Made by a program: the position numbers and the translations under genes
The notes under the pieces: model-generated
Database searches by the model: none
What the model was told of the DNA's origin: nothing
What the model saw: the letters and a program-made list of their open reading frames with translations, nothing else
Assembly: GCA_017165825.1 (NCBI GenBank)
Contig: CM029374.1
Span: 4,938,265-5,002,264, forward strand
DNA length: 64,000 nt
Direction: 5' to 3'
Source of the DNA: Hepsetus odoe
Taxonomy: Eukaryota; Chordata; Actinopteri; Characiformes; Hepsetidae
Part shown: positions 47,806 to 61,645 of the stretch, piece after piece
How positions within the stretch are numbered: the stretch's first letter is position 1
Layout of the letters: every line of letters begins with the position of its first letter

Positions 47806-47810
47806 GTCAA
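47615..47810. repeat. (TA)n and TATG microsatellite
   Basis: About 50 bp of TA followed by TATG/TGTA-rich repeats. The 136-aa and 71-82-aa open frames here are artefacts. Confidence 0.95.
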
Positions 47811-47814
47811 ATTA

Positions 47815-48470
47815 AATGTTTATTTTTCTTTACATCCCATTTTTCATCAAAACTAGGCCTAAACCATTTAATGTAATACATAATACATTTATACGCAATC
47901 CAATTAAAACACTGCATATATATGAATATATAATACTTATTAAAATGTAATACTTAGTAGTACATGTACCAAGTTATTCATATACATATTACATCTAAAA
48001 ATATTTATTAAAAAAATGAATATTTAAAACATAAATGTACATTTTATACATTTAATATTTACAGTAATATATAAAATGTATATATGCATATATTTAAAAT
48101 ATATTTTAAATGTATACATATGTTATCAATAAACTATAATAAACACTGTGTATGTATACAATTATTAATGTGTCTATTACATACATTTTTGATACATTAA
48201 AAAAATCTATGCTTTACATCCCATTTTTCCTAAACGTTAGGCGCAAAGCATTAAAGGAAGAATGTTTGTAATACATAGTGCAATTAAAACCGTGTATACA
48301 CACACTTTATAGCCAAATGTATGACGTATAAATCCATGGGCGTCATCGAGTTGCGTTTGTAGCTGTTGAAGCCTCCACTTTTGGATTGGGACTGTGGGAT
48401 TGAATGTGCTCTATCAATCAAAACGGCCTCTGAGAGGTCAGACATTTGTGTAAGATAAAAAAGCCCTGAC
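47815..48470. other. AT-rich intergenic DNA, no gene seen
   Basis: AT-rich sequence in which a short motif recurs (TTTACATCCCATTTTTC at about 47828 and 48211, also near 47246). This suggests decayed copies of one repeat. Confidence 0.4.
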
Positions 48471-48479
48471 TTACAATTG

Positions 48480-48935
48480 ATGTTCCCATTTCTCCCAACG
48501 GTGTTCAGCCGGATTGAGGTCAGGACTCTGAAGCTCCTCTACAGGAAACTCGTCAAGCCGTGTCTTTATGAACCTTGCTTTATGCCCGGAGGTCAGTCAC
48601 ACTGGAACAGCCAATGGCCTTCTTCCAGCTGTATCAATGAAGCTGAAAGCCTAATTCACATAGCGTGTTCTTTTGCCACAGCATTAACATCAGTCCTTCA
48701 TGGGAACTTAGGAACTTCACCCAGTTTCTGACCAACATCATCTACCTATTATACCTCCTCTGCCAAACTTCACTGTTGGCACAATTCTTTCCAGTCGGTA
48801 GCGTTTTCCTCACGTCCACCAAAGCCGGACGCCTCCACGGGGCTCCTAGATGGAAAATCATGACTGGTCACTCCTCTCCTCTCGAAGCTCTCACTCGTTC
48901 CACTCTTTGAGTTGGCCAGGCCGAGCCACTGTTGT
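48480..48935. mobile_element. Decayed Tc1-like element
   Basis: Contains CCGTGTCTTTATGAACCTTG, ACACTGGAACAGCCAATGGC, AACTTCACTGTTGGCACAAT and a TGGCCAGGCCGAGCCACTGT end segment, in the order found in fish Tc1-like elements. No intact transposase remains. Confidence 0.6.
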
Positions 48936-48983
48936 TTCTGGATGCTTCAAGTGGTTACAAACATATCCAATGTATTCTTTTCT

Positions 48984-49065
48984 ATATATATATATATATA
49001 TATATAAATATAAATAATACACACACAGTGCTTGGTATGCTCACTGCTGTGTGTGTGTGTGTGGT
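48984..49065. repeat. TA and TG microsatellites
   Basis: (TA)n at 48984-49006 and TGTGTG at 49050-49062. Confidence 0.8.
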
Positions 49066-49515
49066 TTTTGTTGCAGAATGTGTTTCTGACGACATAACTG
49101 TAGCCATCAGGTGCCGAATGGACTCAGTAACTGAATGCTACTCGTAGCTTTATCCACGTGTTAAAGAGTGAAGGCTCTTGAGTGGGTTTCGATGTGTTGG
49201 CTTGTGCAAAATGACTGATGGTTGGTGTTTTTCAGAACTCCTTTACTCTCTTGCTGTGCGAGTATGTGGGTACATCCTACATGTGTTTTCTGCCATTTCT
49301 CTGAACGTCTTTGTCTGTTTTCCAGCATTGACAGTAAGTCATTTTCTTATAAATGGATATGAACCGCGTCGTTCAGGGAGGTTTGAAATGCTTTGTTCTA
49401 CAGAAACTCGCCAAGACATCACTGTTCAGTGGGGTGTTGACAGGAAGGCGATGCCTGAGATGTTAAATGCAAGAAAGTGTTGCATTAAACAGCAACAAAT
49501 ACCTTTCTTGCCTGC

Positions 49516-49733
49516 AGAAATTTACATTTGCGGCATTTAGCAGACGCTCTTATCCAGAGCGACCTCCATGTCCTGATTACAGGGACAGTCCCCCCTGGAG
49601 ACACTCAGGGTTAAGGGTCTTGCTCGGGGACCCAGTGGTGGTAGTGCTAGAGGTGGGATTCAAACCTGGGACCTCTTGATCCATAGGTCCATAGGCAAGT
49701 ATCCTACCACTAGACCACCACCAACCCAACTTC
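49516..49733 (-). mobile_element. tRNA-derived SINE (family A)
   Basis: The plus strand reads GGCATTTAGCAGACGCTCTT and ends CCTACCACTAGACCACCACC. The reverse complement has box A and box B in the right order. Confidence 0.9.
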
Positions 49734-51187
49734 TTCCTAATAATCCCCAAAGGAAATGTCAAATATGTTAGCAGAACATCATCACATGTAAAACATGCAC
49801 GTTTGCCTGCCTTGTTACTTGTGAATAGGCGTCACAAACAACCCCAACCAAAGTTTCACTAAAATTTCTCGTCCAATCAGCCTGCATGACTTTTAACACT
49901 TATAGAAAAATATTGTATTTGAGTAGAGTTTTCCAATTTTCCATGTAAGTACTTTCTCTCCCAACAATTGCAGATTCTTTTAGCTGGAATGCATTTTTTT
50001 GTCTTCATCTTCTCAAACTCGACTGATTTCAGCCTAAATGGACAAGACGGTTTGTTGGTTTGTTCATCAGTGCTGATCAGACGCGACGAAAACAGCATTG
50101 AGTGTGATGACCGTGACGGGAGAGCTAGTAGAGAGGTCAGTGTTCATAAACATCGGTAGATTGTTTTTTGGGGGTTTTTTAGTAGTTGACACTGAAACAG
50201 TTTAATAGATTTTCCTATTTCACTTTCATATTTTTTTACACAGGTCCTGCAGCTTAAAGAATCTATGAACTTTGGCCAAGTGAAAAACCAGTATTCAGTG
50301 TGGCAGTAATTCATGCCTGCATACATTCAGAGACTATAGTACAATGTCAAGTGCTTCTGAATGGTATCATTTTGGTCATTACAGGTCATTATTTTGCATT
50401 TTCCTGCATTTCTGTTGAAGTCTTGGTGTGTGTGTGTGTGTGAGACTGACTCACTGTATTGTACATGACTCACGTTGGGCTGCGTCACTTGACTGATGTA
50501 CTGCCGGGCGCTTATCTTTCTTTTCATCACTTTTTCCTCTTTCTCTCATCACACCTCCTCTTTGACCTGCACCCCGCCCCGAGAGGAACATGTCGGATCA
50601 GTCGGGTGAAGGCCGTTTAAGGCTCAGCGAACAACATCAGATAAAAAGACCTGCAGCGTCCTGTAATTTGCAGAAGAAAATCACTACATAGTTTTAAAAG
50701 AGATTCCGCTGGCTGTGGTGCGAAGAAGAGCAAACAAAGCTAGGCCGACCCTGCAGAGGAAAAATGTAATTGCTGGTGCTCATCAGGACACGTACCCTTT
50801 AAAAGATAAACGGCAGAAGGGAGAATTTCAGCACGCTGTCATCTCATTCTTTGTCTCTTAACATGCTCGCTCAGTCTCTCGGTGTTCCTGCATCACTGTA
50901 GAGTAAAATCTAATTGGGGGCTTTTGGTGTGGAATATTTTCTGGGATGAAAAAAGAGAAAACGGTCAAGTAGCCCATGTCAAGTGTTTTTTTTTTTTTTT
51001 TTTTCTGTGCTGACCAGCAGACCTTCAGTGACTGTCCTGAACTGTTTTCAACAATCAAAGTAAACACTTTTTTTTTTTTTTGTTCATTTTGCACATTTCT
51101 GGCTCTGCTTCTGGTTATTTAATAGATTACGCAGAGGCTGTATCCCCATTCTTTATTTAAACTGGTAAACTGGTAAAGGTAGAAGTA

Positions 51188-51376
51188 CATTTACATTTAC
51201 GGCATTTAGCAGACGCTCTTATCCAGAGCGACTTCCATGACCTGATTACAGGGACAGTCCTCCTGGAGACACTTGGGGTTAAGGGTCTTGCTCAGGAACC
51301 CAGTGGTGGTAGTGCTGGAGGTGGGATTTGAGCCTGAGACCTCTAAGTGTCCTACTATCAGACCACCACCTCCCCT
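51188..51376 (-). mobile_element. tRNA-derived SINE (family A)
   Basis: ACGGCATTTAGCAGACGCTC at the 3' end of the element; the tRNA-like head is shortened near 51340. Confidence 0.88.
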
Positions 51377-51587
51377 GTACTGATTCATCTGTCGAGGAGT
51401 AAAAAAGTAGTGTAAGTATAGGGATGAGCTTATATGATACACAAAGTATAAAAGTAAAAAGTAGCTCCATGAAGGACGTATTGACCAGCTGTTTGTGGGC
51501 TAATTGGACTCAACGTCACACTACAATAATCTAATTCTAAGACTAAACCAATTTAACACCAATTATGATACAGTTTGGAACAGCAGT

Positions 51588-51790
51588 AGCCTTGTTTTGG
51601 GTCCACACCCTATCATTTTAAGGTTGTGGGTTCAAGTCCCAGGCCAGTGGGTTACCATGGTAATATCAGGAGCAGGATGTATGGCTGCCCCTTGCTCCAC
51701 TACGTGATGAGTCAAACACAAAGATGCATTTTGTTGCGTTTCACTGCGTGCTGTGCTTTTTCACAATGGCTGATAGTCACTTTCACTTTA
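51588..51790 (+). mobile_element. tRNA-derived SINE (family B), diverged
   Basis: GGTTGTGGGTTCAAGTCCCA (box B) and the tail GATAGTCACTTTCACTTT, with a central deletion. Confidence 0.75.
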
Positions 51791-51794
51791 AAGT

Positions 51795-52135
51795 AAATCT
51801 CAATCGCTCATTTTCATAGCCTATGATGAGGGAGCGATCTATGAGCCAATCCCAGCTCTCAAAGGGCGAAAGGCAGGGAAACACCTTGGACAGGCCGTCA
51901 GCCCATCATGGGGCAGACACACACTTACACCCATTGGCAATTTAGCATCTCCAGACCACCTGACGGGCATGTCTTTGGACGGTGGGAGGAAATCAGAGCT
52001 CCTGGAGGAAACCCACACGGACACGGGGAGAACATGCAAACTCCACCCAGAACAGACCTGCACCGTCCCATCTGGGAACTGAACCCAGGACCTTCTTGCT
52101 GTGAGGAAACAGCACTACCCACTGCATTGAAAATA
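51795..52135 (-). mobile_element. SINE-like repeat (family C)
   Basis: Reverse orientation of the copy at 35306: AATTTAGCATCTCCAGACCA, CATGTCTTTGGACGGTGGGA and GAACCCAGGACCTTCTTGCT. Confidence 0.85.
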
Positions 52136-52139
52136 ATAA

Positions 52140-54870
52140 GCATTAACTTTGCTTGTTCTCATGTGATGGACATCACACTTTATACATCTCTGTTTCTCTT
52201 GTACTGTGTGTTGTGAGCTACACTGATGGAATTTTCCAAGAAATCTTGACGTTGGGAAGAAGATGTAAAAGAAAAGCATGGAGAATTCCTTCCAAACGCA
52301 TTCAGACTGAAGTCCAAAACGTGTAAGGAACAGAAAGTACAGATATTTGGAATTGAAATTGGATTGAAATAGGAGAAAATAAATGCTCTAATAAAGTCCT
52401 CAAAAGTCAGAACTGCCTGTAAAGGACAGATAACACTTTGATATTTGATATAATTGATAGTTACAGGACCAGTATTGCCTACAGACAGAACCAGAGTAAA
52501 ATAGCAGGACTATCTCCAACACTCCCCCCTCCCCCTGCATGTATGTATCATTTCATAAAATTTTGCTCTCTATATTAGTCTCAATCTATATTTATGTAAA
52601 TCATGGCTCATCAGCTACTCTAGGGTTTGGGGTGAAGTGTCAAAACAAAGGCGAACATGGATTTTTTTACCCATGTTAACACTGTCGCTGCATCCCGTCC
52701 TGTGCTTTGTCCATTTGTGGTCTCTCAGTGGAAGAAAATGCACACGGGGAAGCAAATGATTCGGCTACGCTGTTAAAATATGGAGGAGCTGCTGCGAGCG
52801 CTCATCTAGAGCTCGGCCGAATCCACAGAAATGAGAGGCAGCGTTCTCAGTCACCCAGAGGCGAATGGAAGGATGTGAGAGTGAAGGACATGCAGGAGCG
52901 GCGGTCCTTAACTGCCCTTAAATGCTGTAGGTCAAGTTACAACATCCTCATACATCTGTGGGATGTGCAGCTTCTGCAGCACCACATTTAAAGAAAGATT
53001 TGTGTCTCCATGTGGGAACAGTCTTATGAGCTTCAGCCAGTTTGTGGCACAAGCTTGAACATGCAATACTTGTGCATTACTAGGACTATAATATTTAGAT
53101 ATGTTTAATAGTTTAATTGTATGTTCTAGATCTTGTAAGATCCAGCTGTGTTTTCCTTCGGTTCCCTCACTGTTCGAGACATTAGCTACTAAGATTTGCT
53201 GATATATTGTTGAATCATTCCATTTTCCCCCCACAATTTTATGTATATCACGTATTATTTTTTGTCACTTTTTTGTGACAGTATCATTTCATCATTGGTG
53301 TCCGTGTGGGTTATAAATTCCCAACCTAATTTACACAAACAAACTACTTTATTATTATTTCCCCTCCACAGTTTTGCGTTTTTTGAGCTTTTCTAATAAG
53401 GTGCTTTCAGGAGACTCAGCTTTTCACCACCCTCCCAGTGTTTGCTGTATCCTGTGACTGGCTAGAGGGTGAAATTAGACTCAATCATTTCATTGAGATA
53501 CTAAAACAACACAAAGCTTTTAAACATTTCAACCAAGAATAGTAGAAGACTTCAGTCTCAGGCAGAAAAATGAGCATGTATTTTACTTTAAAGGTAGCAT
53601 TATTATATTGGGTTATACCGTTCCAATGGATGCCTTTTTTTAGGCCTAATTTTACATGCACTTAACACCTAGAGCACTTCACGCTCTCTTAGCATGGCAG
53701 ACTGGCCCTATGCATAATGGACATATTATGCACTAGCAGCACTCCAGCTCCAGTCCTGCAGTCCTCTTAGCTTTTCTGCACGGATGTCCTAGCCTTTCAC
53801 CTGCAGTGCAAAATGTAAATCACGATAGTTCAGCTGGAGGCTGTGTACTAAACTCACATTGGTCCCTGCCAGAAACCGAACAATCCAATTAGTTGGACTG
53901 TACGGCCGAAAGCATTAGTTAATTAATGAAATGGGCCCGAGTTGGCGAGTGTGTGGTCTAAGTGTGGGCAGCCGAGTCCAAAAGCTGGTCCTCCAAACAG
54001 GCCAATAAGTAAGCGGCATGCCATGTTGTCGTGTCTCCTTTCATTTTCTCCTTCACTGCATTCTGAATGTCGTTCAAATGTCCCAACCACGCACCCTACC
54101 CCCTTTAGCTCTCTACTCCTTTTCCATTGCACTTTCCTGGCTCGTCATTCTCCCTATGGAGTGTACGGTCCAGTAACTTGGCTAATTTAACTAATCTATT
54201 AGCTAAGTCTGGTTCAAGATGAAGATGCAAGGTCTGGTTACTAGAGTCCACAGCAGCACGGTGTTAAAGAGTGCTAAAGAAGCTTTTATATGTGGTATAT
54301 TAAGGGCTCCTGAACTATCTGTGAATTTTTTGCAGTTTTATTGCCAATTTTTGTGATTGTGTTTGAGGAGGTGACCACCAAACTGTGCGGGACAGTGCCC
54401 TTCCAGGACTGGAGTTACTCAACCCTGATCTATGTCGTAGGATGCATTTAAATAAGAGTATCTTAAATCTACCTGAAAAAATTGATTAGGTTTCAGGTAC
54501 GGATACTGGCTGTACTAATTAAAGGTCTGCACAGGTTGGAAATTAAAGCCCAAACCTGAATCATACTTGTGGCTTGGTTGCATGGCCCAACTGGTACTGG
54601 TAAATCTGAAAGCCACCCTGATCCACATTGCAAAACCTTAACAAAAATGGATCATCCAAAACTAATTTGCTCAATTGGTAAAGACTGTAAAAAAACCCAA
54701 GAGTGTAATTTTGAGGAATAATTGATTGTACCTGACAGATAGCAGCATCAACTCTCACTGCTGCTGGTTCTCAGAGAAATGCTGAACACACTTCAGGAGA
54801 AAACAGGTAAAAATCCACTTTCCACCTCCTCAGCACAGCCCTCAGCCAACTCCTCAAGTTCTAGAGCAAT
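52140..54870. other. Intergenic DNA without a supported gene
   Basis: No exon chain, RNA gene or clear transposon is seen. The part at about 53650-54180 is unique sequence with a TTAGTTAATTAATGAAAT homeodomain-type cluster and could be regulatory. The short open frames are not convincing. Confidence 0.3.
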
Positions 54871-54929
54871 TCCAAACTCAACTTATCTCACAAGAAGCAT
54901 AAGAGCAACTGCTCTTGAGGGAGTCAACC

Positions 54930-55410
54930 ACTCATTAGAAAATGCACCAGAACTAGATGATCTTCTACCTTTTCTTCTTTCAGCTGCTCCCTTTATGGGT
55001 TCAACACAGTTTATAATCCGTTTCCATTTCCTCCTGTCCTCTGCATCTTTTTCTTTCACACTAACCACCCGGATGTCCTCTCACACCACATCCATAAACC
55101 CCCTCTTTGTCTTTCCTCTTCTCTTGCCCAGCAGATCCATCCTCAACTTTCTTCTCCTTATATACTTCTCGTCTCTTCTCTGAACAAGTCCAAACCAACA
55201 CAATCTTGAATTTGTCTCTAAATTGTTCAACCTGAGCTGTTCTGCTAAAATACTCATTAATAATCCTGTGCGTCCTCGTCACTAGACCACCTTAATCTCA
55301 GCATCTTTAACTCTGACACCTCCAGCTGTTCAGCCTGTCTTTTCGGGGACTCCAACCTGTATAACATAGCTGGTCTCTATACCATCTTGTAAACCTTCCC
55401 ATTCGCTCTT
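54930..55410 (-). mobile_element. Decayed RTE-like LINE ORF2 3' part
   Basis: The minus strand reads KEKDAEDRRKWKRIINCVEP at the 3' end and, in other frames upstream, EQFRDKFKIVLVWTCSEKRR and a MVYRLET-like segment. Several frameshifts are present. Confidence 0.75.
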
Positions 55411-57040
55411 GAGGTGTTTCACCGATCAATCTTGCCAGATGATTTAAGTGAAAAAACTGTGAAAAACCTGAGATTCTGTTGGGCTAGTGAAGTGAATCAG
55501 ATCTCAAGTGCTAATCACTTATACTTCTTTTTCTTTTTTTTAGAGTTTACCTACACAAGGTCTGGAGGAAAAATGCAGTCTAGTTTCTCTTAACAACACA
55601 GACACTTTTTGTTCTTGAGTTTGTAGACATCCAGCTGGCCAAACTCATTTTTTTCTCCCCTGTAACAATGTAATTACAGATTTTAAAAGGCAGCTTAGCT
55701 CAAGATGGCAGAGAATCAACAAAAACACCCATTTCCGTCCACCCAATTAAAACAGGCTTCTAATGTGCCGATATAATTGCGTTTTGTCTCGCAGTAAAAG
55801 GCAAATAGCCCTCTGAAGGTAAGCTAAAACTGCAGCAAAAGAAATGAGCGTTTTACTTAAAATGTTTCTGACTGGGTAGAACCGCATGGTCCAGTAGTGT
55901 GGAAGATGCTACTTGCAGAATCTCAATCACTGCTTTGGCTTGCTTAGACGTAGATGCTCAGCAGGTCACAGAACACTTTTACAGAAGAGAAAGAGGCCAT
56001 TTGGCTTCTTGCTGGTAGTTTTACTGTGACCCAATCCTTCTCTTTTGAAGGAAGATAGATCAGACATGATAATTTGGCCAAAAGTGACAAAAAGCAAGTA
56101 GCCACCAATTATCATCATTTTTTTCCCCCAATTATGGTCGTTTTAGAAGCAGGACCTTATGGGTCCAGGCAATGTTTCTACATTTAGTTGGGCTTTATAC
56201 CAAATATAGGACATCGTTAGGGTTGCGACTATTGTTTCTTAATCCTCTATTTTCTTCATTCTCTCTTAATTAGTGTTTCTAAGCCTTTTTACAATTGTCC
56301 TGAGCTTAACGTAGAGAGTTATTGTACTGTATTGGTCGGGTTTTGCTCTCGTTAGCCACGCTCCACAAAGCATGAATGGCTCCAGTACGGGCTATTTCTG
56401 GCCTTTCCTTTGTGTTTTCTTAAGGTCGCTCAATAAATTTCACATATGGAATTTCGTTTTTAAAAAGCATGAACTCAGGAGAAGAGGCTCTATTTGAAAG
56501 GGTGGATGGTGTGCAGTTCAAGTAATGTGTCAGGACTGTCAACCTGGGCAACTAGTGTTTGTACCAGTTATGAAGGTGTTTTGTTTGACTGATTAAAGAC
56601 GTTGTCCCCCAGCCAGAAGATTTAAGTGTTAAATCCCTTTTTAAGAAATAGAAAACCCATTGAGCATCAAAACATTAAGGCTGCAAGTCCCTGTAGAGTT
56701 TGCACAGATAAAGATTTTTTGATGCCTTAGCGCTTGTTTATGTTCCAATAGAAACCAAATTTCATTTATACACACCATTCATCAAATTATCAAATGTATC
56801 TTGAAAATAAATAGACTGATTTGTTTTAATCAGATGTGTGAAATGTGCAAATGTGTGAAATTGAGGTGTAAAAGAATTCAAATGTACTTACTAATTTTGT
56901 AAGTACACAATGAATGAAACAAGTGTGGACTGAGTGCATTGCAAATTAAATGCACCAAACATTTTATGAATAAACATTAATTTAACTTCATGTGGTTACT
57001 TAAAAAAGCAATAGAATAGAAGCTATTAGATTTAGAATCA
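55411..57040. other. Intergenic DNA, nothing recognised
   Basis: AT-rich, non-repetitive sequence without coding signals that I can support. Confidence 0.3.
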
Positions 57041-57044
57041 CTAT

Positions 57045-58570
57045 AGGAGAATGAAACTCAGCCACTGGGGATGCACAAGTCAGTGTATTTCTTCACGCCG
57101 GTCCCAAGCCCGGAAAATGGGGAGGGTTATGTCTGGAAAGGCATCCGGTATAAAATTTCTGCCAAATCAATTTGCGGACAACAAAACAGATTTTCATACC
57201 AGATCAGCCACCAGTGCTGTTAGCCTACAGGGTGCTGGTGAAATTTTGGCTACTGTTGACCAAAGGAGAAGAAGAAGAGAAGGAAGGCCAGACGCAGGAG
57301 AAGAATGAAATAATAGGAGAATGGAAGTGAGGGTAGGAATTTGGATTGTTCCTGCAGCATGACTAGTAAAGGTAGAGAATTAGCTGATATGACTGAGAGT
57401 GGAAAGGTTGATATTTTGTGTGAGGGGGGCTAGATGGAAGGATAGCAAGGCCAGGTGTAATGGAGGAGGGTTTAAATTGTCTTTCCATGGTCTGGATGGA
57501 AGGAGGAATGGGGTAGGTGTTATTCTGAAAGAAAACTATGTAAAGAGTCTTTTGGAGGTGAAGAGGGTGTCAAATAAGATGATGAGTTTGAAGCTGGAAG
57601 TGAAACTGAAGGTGGGATAAAGAATTTTGTTAGTGTTTATGCCCCACAAGTTGGTTGTGAGATGGAAGAGAAAGAAGAATTCTGGAGAGAGTTAGATGAA
57701 GTGATAGAAAGTGTACTCAGGGAAGAGAGAGTGGTGACTGGTGCTGACTTTAATGGATATGTTGGTGAAGGGAACAGAGGTGATGAGAAGGTGATGGGTA
57801 GGTATGGTGTCATGGAGCTGTGGTAAATAAAATTTTTTATGAGGAAGTTAGGTGTGGCAGAGAAGGTGAGAGTAGTACAGGATGTGTATAATGGCAGAGT
57901 GACAGTGGTGAGGCCTGTAGTAGGAGTGATGGATGCATTTAAAGTAGAGGTGAGATTGCATTAAGGATCAGCACTGAACCCATTCTTGTTTACAGTGTTA
58001 ATGGACAGGTTGACATACAAGGTTAGATAGGAGTGCCCGTGGACTAAGATGTTTGCTGATGATATTGTGAACTGTAGTGAGAGTAGGGAGAAGCTTGAGA
58101 AGAACCTTGAGAGATGGGGAAATGCTCTAGAGGAGAGGTATGAACGTGAGTAGCATAAGGACAGAATACATGAGTGTGAATGAAAGGGAGGATGGAAGAG
58201 TGGATAGGATGCAGGGAGTAGAGGTGACAAAGGTAAAGGAATTTAAATACTAGGGATCAACAGTTCAGTGTAACAGTGAGTGTGGAAGAGAGGTGAAGAA
58301 GAGAGTGCAGGCAGGTTGGAATGGATAGAGAGTGATCTGTGACAGATGGGTACCAATAAGAGTGAAAGGGAAGGTTTACAGGACTGTAGTGAGACTGGGT
58401 GTGCTATACAGGTTGGAGACAGTGGAACTGATGAAAAGACAGGCAGCAGAGCTGGAGGTTTCAGAGTTAAAGATGTTGGGATTTTTGTTGGATCTGAAGA
58501 GGTTGGACAGGATTAGAAATGAATATGTTAGAGGGACAGCTCAGGTTAGACGTGTAAAACATGCATCACT
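57045..58570 (+). mobile_element. Longest RTE-like LINE copy, internally deleted
   Basis: In order: a 5' segment reading GEILATVDQRRRRREGRPDA; an AP-endonuclease part (VGVILKENYV; VTGADFNGYVGEG near 57740); then a jump into the reverse transcriptase (LNPFLFTVLMDRL, FADD at 58052-58063, SESREKLEKNLERWGNALEE) and the 3' part (YRLETVELMKRQAAELEVSE). Most of the N-terminal reverse-transcriptase region is deleted and the frame is broken repeatedly, so the copy is inactive. The FADD motif is the polymerase active site. Confidence 0.85.
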
Positions 58571-59255
58571 CAGTGAGAGAACAGGCGATGTTCGTGTGAA
58601 AGCTACTATTCATTCAAAGGAATCCAACATTCCTGGATATTTTCATTCGATTGAACAGAAAATGAGGTTTTCAGTGGTGTATGACTAAGTTTTGATGAAA
58701 GGTTACATGATCAATTCATTAAGCTTTGGAAAATACAGTTAGAAACGAAGACTACAGAAACTACAACTGAAGCTCAAAAAAACCTGCACAGATTTGTACA
58801 TTTCTTAAATAAAAAATAACAAAAAAGTAGTGTTTACTACATTTAACATAAAACTCCTTTCAGCAAAGTCTGTCTCTGGCATGTTGTCTCAATGAAATGA
58901 TGCCTTGTTTGTATATGCATTAGTATTACAAAACTTCCAATAAGAATATGATTGATCAGACTAAAGAAAGGGTCACAGTCATTTCTGTTCTTGTGTAGTA
59001 TCTCACCCCATACCTCCAGGAAGAGACCAGGAAATTCTCCCTTTTTCCAGCTTTTATTTATTTGAGACGTAGGAAAGCAGGATTGGGGGTGAACACATAA
59101 TGTAGGACTGAAATGTAGGAGTGAGATGTCCTTGTCAGTAAACACTTAGAAGTAAACTTCAGATGCCAAACATGACTTGTCTGATCATCTTGTTGTGGGT
59201 GAAAGCTGTAAATTTCAATGATGCGATTAAAAAGCAGGTTAAGCTTGAAATATTC

Positions 59256-59257
<2 letters not shown>

Positions 59258-59314
<57 letters not shown>

Positions 59315-59315
59315 C
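59258..59315. repeat. (CT)n(GT)n microsatellite
   Basis: TCTCTC for about 45 bp followed by GTGTGTGTG. Confidence 0.95.
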
Positions 59316-59509
59316 TTTCTTTCAAAGGGTCAAATGTCCACCTCTTTACTGCTTGTTGCTCACAGTCTATGTATGACGGCCTGCTCTCCTTGTCTTTGTC
59401 GTCTCACAGGATCCACTAACAGGCCAATAAAGCTGTCATCATCACCTCTAGCACTGTTAGTGTTGCCATCACTGCTTGAAAAGGGGAAGGACACTTATTT
59501 TTAGGGAGC

Positions 59510-60990
59510 GTAAGAGCCAGCCAGAGAAAACCACATGAGAGAAACTTAACCCTTTGAGCTCTAGTTTCTATGTAGTTCATTCATTATTTTCTTGCCCAAG
59601 TTTTGCTGCTCCACTCTGAAATAAAGGTGCCAAAATAAATTATTAGCAGGATGCTGTACAAGTACCATTTTTGGTTATCTGGTCTTTCAGAGAGTCATTC
59701 TTAAGATAAGCTTAGATAAGAAATATAGACATTTGAAAAACCTTTAAAAAGTTTAAAGAACCTCCACATTAGAACTTTTATCTTTACATGTACATTTTAT
59801 TTACTAAATGATCCTTTTTGGACCTGGAAGTGGTCCTTCTATAGCACCACCCAAAGAAACCTATGTGGCTGATTACGTGACAAGGACACATTCGGTTGTT
59901 AGGGGACCTTCTGTCCTATCTTCTCAGAAATCTATCCTTTTAGATGCACATAAAGGAGGAAATATGCATGGCAGCTGAGGTGTATGTGGGTAGCTGCTTG
60001 TGTTACTGAATTTTAGTGTCACTTTTAAGGGTGTCATTAAGAATTTAGCAGCTTTTGTTGAGATAAGAAGTATTTTAGAAGAATATACTCATATTTTATT
60101 AAACATATCTTTTTTAAATGAATAGATTATACAAAATGGGCAGTTAGCCTGAAAATACGAAAGCGTCATCACAAAAAAGTGTGGCAATTTCCCATTAGAT
60201 CAAACTGGATTTTTGCATGTGTTCTCTAAGCTCATTCACCTAGGCAACAGAAGTCGTGCAGGAATGCATTTATGGGCAGAGCTTGAATAGATCATTTGAA
60301 TGATGGACAGAAAGAAGCGAACAGTGAAAGACAGATGCAAGTGATAAGGAATGTGAGGCAAGGCATGAAGCAATGAGAAAGATGTAGTGATAAATGAGGA
60401 GTAAGAAGGTGTGAAATGAAGAAGCATGCATCTGTTCTCCATCTAAATACTGCTGCCTCCATTCTGGCAGAGTTAAAGCTCCTTAGATCCAAGAAGGTGA
60501 AATATCTATGTGATGAGATTAAGCACCGAGAGAGAAGTGCAATGCACTGGGTGCTGTATAAATCCTCCACTACTGTGTCCCTCTATATTGTAATCATGAC
60601 ATCGCTGCCCAGACTAATTAAGTTAATCTACTTAGCTGCAGAAACGATCTCCATTGCTTATGTGTGTGTGACTCACGTGCAAATCCATAAATCACTTAAA
60701 TGACTTGCAGCAATCTACTTCCCATTAAACTTCTTAATAATCCTGGCCACTCCAGACACACTGACCCCTGACACTCACACTTCTAATGAACTTCGAGACA
60801 AGGCAAGAAAATTTGTCACACAGCGCGATTAATCATTCAGTTGGAATTAGTTTGAAGATCGATCAACGCAGGACCCCATATTAATATTAAACAAACACAC
60901 TGATTAGAAGCAAGTGAGTGTGAACGGGTGTGGCCTATCACCCACCTCTTTCAAAGAAAAGGCCATCAGAACAAGATGGCATCCGCATCA
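59510..60990. other. Unique intergenic DNA, possible regulatory element
   Basis: No gene is seen. The stretch at about 60480-60860 is free of repeats and rich in ATTAAT, TAATTA and AATCA homeodomain-like sites, as in vertebrate conserved non-coding elements. Inference from composition only. Confidence 0.3.
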
Positions 60991-60992
60991 TT

Positions 60993-61194
60993 TTACATTT
61001 ACAGCATTTAGCAGACGCTCTTATCCAGAGAAACTTCCAATTCTTCCTGATTACAGGGGCAGTCCCCCTGGAACAGCATGGGGTTAAGGGTTTTGCTCAG
61101 GAACCCAGTGGTGGTAGTGCTGGAGATGGGAATTGAACCTGCAACCTCTTTGTCCATAGGCCAATATCCTGCCACTAGACCACCACATCACCGT
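60993..61194 (-). mobile_element. tRNA-derived SINE (family A)
   Basis: ACAGCATTTAGCAGACGCTC, GGGTTAAGGGTTTTGCTCAG and CTGCCACTAGACCACCAC on the plus strand. Confidence 0.88.
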
Positions 61195-61589
61195 TTTACT
61201 TGCTAACAAATGATTAGAAGGGAGTTATTTTTGACTCCTATTGGTTATGAGTAGGTTGCACAAATAGGGGGTTTTGCTTCTGCTTTAGTTCTATACATGG
61301 TTGATAGTTATATATCTGGGTCACCTGGAAGCACCTTGGGATGCCCCAGGAGGAGCTGATGGAGGGGGGAAGAAACATCTGGACTCCTCAGCCAGCAAGC
61401 ACTGTGACCCTGCCCCAGATATGTGGAGGAAAATGAAGGAAGGATGAAGGAGTGTTTATGTGTAACTGAAGACATTTGTGTGTAGAAAAGCACATTATTT
61501 TATTTCCTGTCAGCGCAGCCAGCATTTAGCTGTAGTCAGCAGCCTCACATAGCTAATGTGGCACTTTACTCTCAAGAGAAGCCCTGGGT

Positions 61590-61645
61590 TAAACATGCGT
61601 GTGTGTTTGTTTATGTGTGTGGGTGTGTGTGTGTGTGTGTGTGAA
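61590..61645. repeat. (GT)n microsatellite
   Basis: GTGTGTTTGTTTATGTGTGT followed by a purer GT run. Confidence 0.9.
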